NCBI GenBank assembly: GCA_947359465.1
Contig: OX375878.1
Location: 92,905,377-92,969,376 of the forward strand
DNA: 64,000 nucleotides
Direction of reading: 5' to 3'
From: Metellina segmentata
Lineage: Eukaryota > Arthropoda > Arachnida > Araneae > Tetragnathidae
Shown: piece by piece, positions 25,301 to 36,590 of the stretch
How positions within the stretch are numbered: position 1 is the stretch's first letter
Layout: every line of letters begins with the position of its first letter
Made by a program: the position numbers and the translations under genes
The notes under the pieces: model-generated
Databases searched by the model: none
Seen by the model: only the letters and a program-made list of their open reading frames with translations
What the model was told of the DNA's origin: nothing

Positions 25301-28300
25301 GCAATTGCAATTATGCATTGCATCATCAGAAAATGTTAAAAGATAATTTTTAACTTTTAGCTTTGTTCAAGACAAAAGTAGAAATCGTTTAGGAAATGAA
25401 CGATCCAGACAACTAGTTAATTGTTACAGAACCTATAATTGTAAAACCTGTATTGCTGTAAATTAAGAAATAAATGGCTAGTTGTATTTGAGCAAGTGTA
25501 ATATTGTTTCTTTTATTTCACTTTTTTTTCTGTTAAAAAATAATAAAAAGGCAATAGGAGGTGCACAACCTGCGGCCCACAAACTAATTTTGACTATAAA
25601 CTTCCAAGAGGATTTAATTGACTGACAAACATTTAGAATCAGTCTTAAGAGTTTCTACTAGCAGTATTGAACCTAACATACCTAAATTACTTAGTAAAAC
25701 TCAGTATCAGTTATCCCATTAGCAAGCTGTAACATAATTATTGTTTATGCTTCAGAAATTTTAATATTAAATATATTCGATGCTGTAATTTTTATTTCTT
25801 ATTTTACGGATATCATTAAAATTTCTGATACTCGTCTTTATTGCTCATTGTACTATTACTGTTATTAAATTTATAACCTAAAATAATTTACTGAAGTACA
25901 TATGACATTCTTGAGACACATTCTTAAGAGTAATTCTAAATGATTGCTTATTGCCAATGTTTGTTAACTACTTTTTTTTAAACTATTCACGATACCATTC
26001 AATTTAGCTCTTTAACAAGCTCCTAGAATTTTTTTGAGAAAACATTAGTAGGTTTAATCTTTAAAAAAATTAAGTGATTTTTTTTTTTACAATACAGTAA
26101 GTGTAATAACAGCTGTACATAATTGGGTTGTAGCACTTTCATTGTGTCTGTGCTGTAACTTCATTTGCGGACCCCCATGTCTCAATCAATGGTGAGTGGC
26201 CCTTCACCCAAAAAGGTTATGCACCCCTACAATAGGTGGTTTAAACCACTTGAGGCATTTTGGACAGACCGGTTTCAAACAATTAAAACCACTGGTTAAA
26301 ACTGCATTGGTTAAAACCACCATTCCAATCCTGATCACAATACACGCGAACAAGAAATACTTCAAATGTAACAAAAACATACTTTGATATACTGGTGTAT
26401 TAGATCCAGATCCATAAAAAACAGGAATTGGAGAATACTGACTCTCTGGGTAAATCTGGTCCTAAGAAAATGTAATAAAGTCAAATTATCAAAAATAAAA
26501 TGTAACACTAAAATATTTAAGAAATTCTTTCATTCATACTTACGTATCTGTTGTCTTCAGTACTTATACTGTGGTTATCCATAGGACTTGATTTATCATC
26601 AATTTCAACACGTTTTTTAAGAGTGGAATTCCAGTGATTTTTTATTGCATTATCCGTCCTAAGAAACAAAACATTTTAAGTTTCTAGTAGACAGAACATG
26701 AAGCAAGCATAAATAAATCACTTTAATTAGTAACCTTTTATGAGTACGGTATCAAAAGAAATCCAATCAATTTTATTAAAATCAGATTTTTAGAACTGAA
26801 ATAAATTTGTTGCCCTAAAAAGTTAAAACTTTTTCCAAGCTAAATATGCAAGTCACACTGTAAAATTTCTGCCCTAATTTTTATTAGTCATGACAAGTAC
26901 TAATTTTTATTAATGCTTAATGTACACTACAATGCATTGATTCCTAAAAAATATTAGTACAAATTTAAAGGAGAGATCAAATTTAATTTCAGAAATTAAA
27001 TAAATTTTCCAAAATATCCATACCAAAGGAGATAGACATCTAGCAGATGTTTCTATAAAGAGGAAATCAAAAATGCTGTCTTAGTGCACATGAAACTTCA
27101 TAATTACAGGTATGACATTAGATGAATATTTTGCTTTGGTGAACATTAAGAGTGTCTTCTTATACACACTCTATTGACTTGCTCGCAGAAATATGTAATG
27201 TATTTGCTTCAAATGTGGATGGTAAAGTCCACATATGAAGCTATTACACTAAGTACTCATTGACATGCTGTAATCAGTTGAAACCAGTGACGAGTGCGCT
27301 TGTGAGCTACCAAATTTAAAGTTCTGTAGATGTGCTTGGTTTTGGGTTTTATGGCATAAGGGCCATTATGGCCAAGCTGTGCCAAACACAAGACAATAAT
27401 GTGGAAGGAAAAAGAGCAAAACAAAGAGTAGGCAACAGTAAAACAGATCACTCATGTACCTCAGAGTTGTGATGACTGTACACACCTAAAAATGTACACC
27501 AGAGGGCTTGTAAAGTGACCGTTTCGTGGCAATGTACTCTGTAATGAACAACTCCTAACCATATCTGCCATCTTACATCATTCTTTAGATCATAATATTT
27601 TAAAATAAAGACATATCAATTTAAATCAGCAAGCCCTATTTGACTGTGTAAATTAAAGTATTACCTTCCAGGAAGAAGTTTAGCAATTTTAGCCCACTGA
27701 TTGCCCCACTTTTCATGATAGTCACAAATAATTCTCTCTTCTTCACTTGTCCAGGCTGTTTTCTTTATGTCAGGATTCAGATGATTATGCCACCTAGACA
27801 AGAGGGAAATTAATTAAAAATGAAATATAAAGAGGAAGAAGCTATGCATCTTTATCACAAAGTTTCCTCAATAAATTTAAGGAACGAATCTTACCTTTCT
27901 CTGCACTGTTTTCCTATTCTTCCTCGCAACTGCTTGGCAATTAAAGTCCACTTTTGAGGACCAAATTTTTTCACTAACTCAACAACTTTTTGATCTTCCT
28001 GAAAAATTATTAAATACAAAATTAGAAGAAATAGTGAGACTAACATCAGTCAGCATAGAACACTTAAATTGTGATAACTTACTTCCTTGGTCCATGGACC
28101 CTTCACCAGGTTAGGGTTAACAACCTTCTGCCACCGCTGTTGGCACTGTACATCAGTACGGTTGGGCAAGAAACTCGCTATCTTTGTCCAACCTTCATCA
28201 ATATAGTGTTCAACCAGTCTCTTAAGATTCTCATCCTACAAGTACATTAAAAATTTACTAAATGATGCTTAAATTTTACCTATTATTGAAATAGAATTTA

Positions 28301-31300
28301 GTCACAGTACAGATCATTTTTAAATCTGCATTAGAAAATTTAAAAACAAAATCACTAGAAAATGTATTAATGCTTCTAAACTAAGACTTCAAGAGCATCA
28401 TATTTTAATCTTTTAATGAACTAAATATAACCTTTTGAAATTGAAGTTCTAGCTTCTGATAAGTATTATTTTTAAACCTTTCAAGCACACTTCTATTCAA
28501 TGAACTCAGTAAAGCATTGGCTAAAATTTCTATTCGATTAGCAGTTGAATAAATTTTACACCATTGATTGATAGATGGCTGCCAATAGATCAATGTTGCA
28601 TGGTTACACAAAAAAACACTGTACAATCAGCCAGGAATTTTTTAAATTGTGGTTTAGCAGTAAAACTGCTACACTTAAAAGGGTCAAGGAACAATGAATT
28701 CATCATAGAATTGAATTTCTTGTTAAAAATAATTTTACATAAATACATTTAAATGCATAAAATTTGCCTTAATGCCTTTTTTTCACATTAAGATGCACAC
28801 AAACGTCATCATCATTTCCAATGAAGCCAATCTTAATTTTTAATCAAATAATTAATTAAAAGTCAAATTTTTAATCTAATAAAATTTTACCACAAATACC
28901 AATGTTCAAGTCCAGATGTCTCTGCATTATGAGTATGTTAGGTTTCAAACTTTTGATGTTAAATTAATTTCCTAGACTTAGCAAAAAAAAAAAAATGTTT
29001 TTTTTTGTAACATTAGCAAAAATATTAGGGTCGGTAGGAAAGTTTTTTTTTTGGCTAAATATTTTTAGCAAATACGCAAAAGGAAATATTATCAGAGTAT
29101 TAATGTTAGATTTAAAATTGATCAGAGGTGTGATCAGTGGTGTAAAATACTTGGGTATATTTATTTATGAGGGTCAATATCCTGGGTATATATTGTACTC
29201 GGGTATTTACCCAAATTGTTTTTGTTTTTTTAGTGGGAAATAATTATTAAACGATTATGATCTCTGTGACAACGTAATCAATTAATTGTTTTAACAAATG
29301 TGTTTTTAAAAATTTAATAAACATTTTTTTAGTGTCTAAAATACCTTGAAGGTTGGAATTTTTGTATTGTAATTTCAGGGTCGATCGGATTACGGTAAAC
29401 AAACTATTTTAGGGGGCCTTATTCATGTTCCCAAATAATTTCCTTTTACTAATAATTTTAAGCCCAAGAAAAATCTACTTAATGCTTTTTTCCCTCTATC
29501 TTCTTAGGATACTTTTCAGTAAACAATATTAATTATGAAATTGAAGTTTGAAAATTTTTTGACCAGTAACCTTTATATACATTGATGGATCTATCCACCA
29601 AGTAGAAATTTGTAATTTCTTATGCAAAACATGTCAAAAAATGAATTATAAATTCATCACATGAAAAATTTACTGTGAGGAACAAACTGAAATTTAGTAT
29701 TGAAATACAAGTGCTTTTTTAGTGGTTCAAATAAACCCATTTCATAGATGAATTTATTTAATTGTTTAAAAAATGTTTGTTACAGTTATTTCTAATAAAT
29801 TCTAAGGTACACTTTTGATTGGTATATATATATAGAGAGAGAGAGAGAGAGAAAGAAAGAGAGTACATACTCAAGGGTGTTAACAGTTAATGTATTCTTT
29901 AGAGCACCTTTCAGAAAAGTTTTTTTTTGAGAATATTGGTAAAATCTGATACTATATGGCTCTGCAATATAGAACATTTGGAGCATGTTTTCCCAAATTT
30001 TTTTTTTATACCATTGCAATGCATCCCTAACCCTGATGACAAAGAAAGATAAATTGACTGTGACATGCATTCATGCACACATGTATTTTCTAAAAAAACC
30101 ACCAAACTTTTAGGAAAGTTGCGAAAATTTTCGAAATCAAGAGGCTTTGAGAAGATTTTGCTTAAAGACACCCCTAGCCATCAAGGTAGAAAATAAGTAG
30201 TAAGAAGTCGCCTATAAGTTGCACGTGGCAGCCCAGAGGAGGAACGAACTGACAGACGTGAATGATTTCAGCAGCCTCGCCAGATCACCGATTGAGAGGA
30301 CAAGCATCTTGTGCACATAGCTATTAAGGATTGCACGGCAACGTTAAGAGGCCTAACTCAAGAATTAGTGTGTGTTGCACAACTTGTGTCATCAAATATA
30401 TTTCAACACATTCTGCAACAGTAGGATACAAGTATCTGAAGTTGAAGCGGTAAGTCAAATACTCCACATAGACAAATACTATGACAGTTTTTAAAGATTA
30501 ATTTTGAGTCTGTTTAAGGCACCACAATGTTTGCACTGTGGTGACAGACTGCATGACTGTGCATTATACATAGCCATACCAAACCGGGTACTGATATTGT
30601 ACGTCATTGCTTTCTACTCCTTCACCCACCTAGCAAGCATTGTAAGTTCACTTAAATGTTTCACAAACAGTTTTTGGGCCTGTTATCCTCTCTTTGAAGC
30701 TTGACTGTGGTCAGTTTTGAACAGGTCAATGTGCATCAGCACATGGCATACAACTTCATTATGTCCACCAGATTTCACTCCCTCTCTTTAGATACTGGTA
30801 CTCAGAGAACTGCCACCCAGCTATGCTAGTGTACTTCAGACAGTGTCCTCAAAATTTTACACAATCACTTCTTCAAAATATAAAACATTTAAAAGTATTT
30901 TATTAAAAAATTATGGTTTGGCAATAATACCACACCAACTTACCTCTTCTTTAGTCCACCGGGCCTTGTTCACTGGTTTAGTTCTAGGAAATTTTTGCAT
31001 ATTATCTATAATTGAGCTATCAACTGAGTTAGTTGAATCATCACTGCTACACAACTTTGCATGCCTAGAAGAATGGACACACATCCACTATAAGTATTTT
31101 AATTTCACTTGGATACTAATAAAACATTTAATAATCTTACACATAAATTTGGCACCATTTAAAGAATAAGCTTGAACAAAAATATCAGTATTAACTTTTA
31201 TGAACTTGTGAGAAAAAGATAAAAATTCAGATTAGTATTTTTCCAATAGCCTAATATTTGGTGATTTATTAATTTAATCTTTTAAGTCTTTTGCATTTTC

Positions 31301-34300
31301 AAAGGAAATGAAACATTTACTGCACTGTCATAGAAAATATTGAAAATTCTATGTATAGTAAATGGAAATTTTGAAACAAAAATACCAGTGTCAGCAAATT
31401 AGCTTCAGCTTAATAAAATTTTCAAGGTGCTGACCACAAACAGAAATTAAACCATTCATGAAATTATAACATAAAACAAACCTTTGCTCATAACTTTAGA
31501 ATATATGTATTAAAAAAAAAGGAAATTTGTCAACTGTTACTGTTCAATAACTTTTAAAAAAGCATAGCTGTTGCATTTTTTTGTTTTGAAAATTTTGTAT
31601 GGATCTGAGAAAGTTTATTCTTACCAACTCTTATGGTTTCCTGTATGCTTAGTTAAGAAAAAACAGCCAATATAAGTTAGACAATAAATAAAAACTAATC
31701 AATTGTTATTTGACATAAACTAGTTAGTTGTTTTAAGCATGTTTTTGAAAGAGATATAAACTATAGCTGCTTATTGTTTGAGGTTATCCAGTAGCAATTG
31801 CCCAAATACTTTTGGGTTTAAAGTCATTGCAGCACACCAAAATTTTTCAAATGGATAGGGCCCTCAGGAAGTGTGGAATACAAATGATATATTTATATAA
31901 TTAGTGTAGATCCTTGTTATCTATAATTCTTATTTTTAAAATATGAAAAACTTGAACATGTTTAGTAAGTTTTTAGATTTCAAGTCATGAAGTGATTACA
32001 TTTGACCTACCTTGCTAAACAATTTTAGTGCAAAACTATTTGTTCGAAGGAAATTTCTAATTTTTAAAGACAATTACTAATTTACTAAAAAAAAATTTTT
32101 ATATGGGTTTATAATAGGCTACTGTTCAGATTCTCACAAATTCATCAAAAATAAATTTGACCTGTAACCATTAGGTAAAGTACTGACATTTAAATAACTA
32201 GAATGAGTAAGGTATTTATTTCTAGGTACCACCTACCATTGAATGATAAAAGTATACTTCTATTTCTATATTCTTCGTTTATTACGAATCGTTATAAAAA
32301 AATATACACATAAACGCATCGTTTAAAAAAAGCAATTAAAAAAAATTGAAAGATTAAGTTTAGTTTTTGCAAGTCTCGTTCACAAACATCTAGGGAGGTT
32401 GATACGAATGAAATAACGGTAATATTATACAAGAATGTTGTAATTTAGGTAATGTTATGTCTAGAATGCAACGATAAAAATATATACAACATACCTGATC
32501 ATTTAATAACGCTTACTTGCAGAATAAATAAATATGCACCAAGCCACTGAAGCGACCACACGTACTTCCGCAATATTATGAACAAGATATTTTGACTGAC
32601 AAAGAACACATGTATTTTCACTAAGTCGGCAAATTTTATAATCCTTTCGTTTTCTCATTATTTCGAACCGAAAATTTCAGATGCAAGGAGAATCAAATTG
32701 CAGCATCATGCAAGCAAAAATGATTTTAGGACAACAAGAGTAACATATGCAACAGGGTTACAGGGAGCAGATGGCGAAAAGCAGCGGCGCAGGGAGATTT
32801 GAATTGGGCGCCAATTTTGAGCGAACAAATCAGCCGCCTACAGACTGGAATAGGGACATGCATCTGCGATTGCAGGCAGCATGCGGACAAGGATGATTGT
32901 GTTGGTTCTACTGCAGTGGTTCTCATTTTACGGGGTCGCGACCTATGACTGGTCTAATGAATAATATAAAGAGGTTCCAAACCTTTCTTTGTTTGTTTAA
33001 AACTTTAATTTTGAATATATCTTCAGCTTTTATTGGTTAAAATGGATTGGAAGACTTCATTTTGTTGGATATTCGCTTCACTGATTCAAGTTTAATTTTG
33101 AAAAAGTATATTCTTTCATATTTTAGGTTTAGATACGCAAATCACGATTAGAATCTACATATTTGCGTGAGGAAAATGTGATCGCGGTAGTGTTGAAAAC
33201 TTCATGATGAACGACGATCAAATACATTATTTTTCAATGGAATATCAATTTTAATATTCAATCACTATATTACTATTTAACACAGGAATTTTGCAACTAC
33301 TATGCAAAAACGCAAAATATAAATTAGTCGAACCATTAACAATACAAAAAATAAGTTTTCCCATCATTTAAAGAAAAATCCTCGATTTGATTACAAAAGA
33401 AAATTCTTTTATGGTTAACAGTTGTGGCATATCAAAATTAGGATTCCTTTCAAAAGTAAAAAAAAAGTCTATTCGCTAAAAAATATAAAAACTTAAAACA
33501 GGTCAATTGCTGTACGTTAGTTTCAAAGCAAACATTGAATAAAAACACAAGAGCACAGTAAATATCAGGACAGATTTTGCTTGAATATTTTTTTATCACT
33601 TCACAATATTAAGATTTGAATCATCACATTCGATCAGAAACACGTAAGCTTTCGGTGCAGCCAAATGTAGCGATTCCTAACATTTTCTAGCAACCCAAGA
33701 TGGGTACAAAATAACACCTGGCTTGTTTCATGATTACAGACCTGGGGAGGAAGGTCACGTGAGCAAGGGGATAGACCCTGTGCCCCTCTTTCAGTTTCCA
33801 AAAGAAAGCCCGTACGGGCTGGGGGGATGGATAAGATTTTTTCCGCCATTTTTTATATTCCTCAAACTGTCTCAAATAAGATCACGTAAAAAAAAAAAAA
33901 CACTATTTGAATCCCATAAGGAAGTAAACTTCAATGTTCAACATTTTGAATAGGCATTTTCTCCCCCCCATTTTTCGTAACCTCCCTATGTTCTTTTGCT
34001 CTATAAAAATAAACCATGTGATTTAATAAAGAACTTCTCTTCCTCGTTTTGAATAATTCATAAATATCATCTACAAACAAAATTATTTTAGCAGCAGTTG
34101 GATGTTTTCACGCAACTGTTTTTTTTTTCAAAGGTCTTTTAACCCAATCGTAAGGTATTCACGCACAAAAACACATTGTCATCAAAACACACAGCAAGCA
34201 CGAAAATGTTCGAAATACTTGCAAGAGAATGTGGACAGATGGTTTCTGGCATCACAAAATAACACTATGTATCAGATCATAAAAACGAATTATTTTCCAT

Positions 34301-36558
34301 AAAATGCGTGCGTGATAAAAGGAGATGAATATTGTAAATAAAATGGAATATTGCTGATGAAGAAATAATTTTCATGGCACACACATTTACCCTTCGAAAT
34401 GAAAAATGTGGAAGCAGAGAATTTCAGATGTTGCATTAACAAAATTTTCTAAAAGGAATAAATTAAATTCACATTTAGCAAATTTATAATTCATTCAGTT
34501 TTCCAAAAGTAGGTAACTTGGTTGAGATCAAACGGAATAAAGTAAGAAAAGAACATGCAATTATGTGAATGCTAGAAGATGGGCCAAGTTTTCACTCAAA
34601 TAAATTTTTAATTCAGTGTTAAATTTGTAATAGAATGAGAAACATATTAAACTTGAAACGACTAAAATGTTTGAGAACGACGAATTCTTTAAAAAGAAAA
34701 CATGATTTCGGAATGAATAAGAGCAGGTTTTACGATATTTCAATATCCAAACATACAATGCATGACAAGTACTTTTCGCGTATTTGTTCAAGACTGCCTT
34801 CATATCTTGGTTAGTAATTAGCAGAATTACCTGGCTTTGCATGGTAGGTAGATGAATTAACGTCGCACTTGAAAACACAACGAGCTATTGGCAACGCTAT
34901 GTGATCAATATTAGAGTATTTCTAGGTCAACAACGTCATTTTGAACCACGGTCAGATGTTGATGAGGTCACCTGGGCTAGCAACCCCCTTTTTAAACTTC
35001 CATATCACGTCAAAATGAGAACATGTGAGGCTAATACAGATTTAACGTGCAACCATCCCCCAAGTATACGATATGGCTGGATTGAATCGGATCTACTCGA
35101 ATACCTCCGGATGTTAGCCGACGGCTCTACCAACTGGGCCTACCGCGGTCCTTGAATTTGTAAGGATGGAATAAATGCTATTATGCATAAAAAAATTATA
35201 ATTACTTCTCTTTAAAGAAAAAACTCGATTTTTTTAAAAATTCATTTACTATCAATTCAATGAATCTTTAAATTTTGACGCTAAGTCTGTCCAAACTTCC
35301 ACACCACGCCAACGTGAAGACATTGGAGGCACGGACATTAACAGATTTAACATACACCAGCCACCTTTGACTGTGTTAGTTGGATTTGAACTCGCAAACC
35401 TCCGGTTGCTAATCCGTTACTCTACCAACCGAGCCATCGCGGTCCCAAACTTTTGTATGGTAATTGGTAATTTTTAGTTAACGTCGTACTAGAGCAACAC
35501 AACGGGCTATTGACGACGGTCCGGGATCAGTCCCTTAAGGGAAAGATCCGAGGACAACACCTCGTAATTTTGAACCACGGTCAGATGACGAAGCAACACC
35601 TGAGCTGGCACCCCACTCTCCAAACTTCCACGCCAACCCAACGTGAGGACTTTCGACCACGACAGATTTAAGGTGCACCAGCCGCCTCTACACCATACGT
35701 TTACAAACATCCATGCCTGGACCCGGATTCGAACCAGGAACCTTCCGATCTAGAGGCTAACGCCTTAACCACTATACCGGTTGGTCGGCCCAAAACTTTT
35801 ATATGAATTCAAATAAAATTGTTGATATTTCCCATTATTTTAAAAGTCGAAAATATATTATGTTTCTTTAAATCAAAATACAATATCCAAAAATCTAACA
35901 CTTCATAATTTATCAATAAAACAAAATCTAATAAGATTGCATTGAAAAGAGAATGCAACTCTTATATCCAAATTGATAACAAAAAAAGAAGTATTAAACA
36001 GCATCAGTTAAGACACTATCTTGAGCAGTGATTTCGAACTAAAATGCACAAACAAGAAATTAGGTACCCCCAACTAACGCGTCATTTTTAATTTAAGGTA
36101 GATAAATGAAATCGAATCAAGGACAACGATTTAAATTAATCGCTCCAGACACGGACAAAAGAATTATGAATCGCAGTCAACTCGGTAGTAAAAGCTTAGA
36201 AACACGCAGGTGGTTTATTTTTTGAACCTTTTCCTACGCCTAACGTCAAACAAGAATGACAGCAGATTGTTTTCGGTAAACACCTGCTCCCATTCTTGGT
36301 TTGCTAGAACAATTACTTCAATCAACCGCTCCCTTTATTTTTGAAAACCAACTGAAACTTTACCCTGTAAAAAAAAAAAAGAACTCCCCATTGTATAACA
36401 AAATACGAATTATTTACTTCACAATAATTGTGCGCCTAAACGTATTCACATTCTTGATTCAGGTTTACTCTTTAAACTTTTGAGTACTTAAAAATAAAGT
36501 ATTACAAATGTTCAAAAAATATAACCGCAGCAACCATTTAACACAATTGCATACGATA

Positions 36559-36590
<32 letters not shown>

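Noticed and set aside
29792..30171. Two overlapping minus-strand frames near the GA microsatellite
   Set aside because: They partly translate the microsatellite and show no domain; intronic to Myb.
30504..30704. Plus-strand frame of 66 codons
   Set aside because: No recognisable domain. It follows a Tc1 fragment but does not match the catalytic region of that family.
32726..32926. Minus-strand open frame of 66 codons over the GC-rich island
   Set aside because: No family resemblance and no splice context; more likely a by-product of GC-richness.
33640..33953. Three overlapping frames in the GC-richer intron block
   Set aside because: They overlap on both strands with no family likeness; treated as an unclassified repeat-like block.
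35700..35792. A true tRNA gene on the minus strand
   Set aside because: A- and B-box-like motifs are present but the cloverleaf is degraded and the sequence continues into a SINE body shared with other copies.
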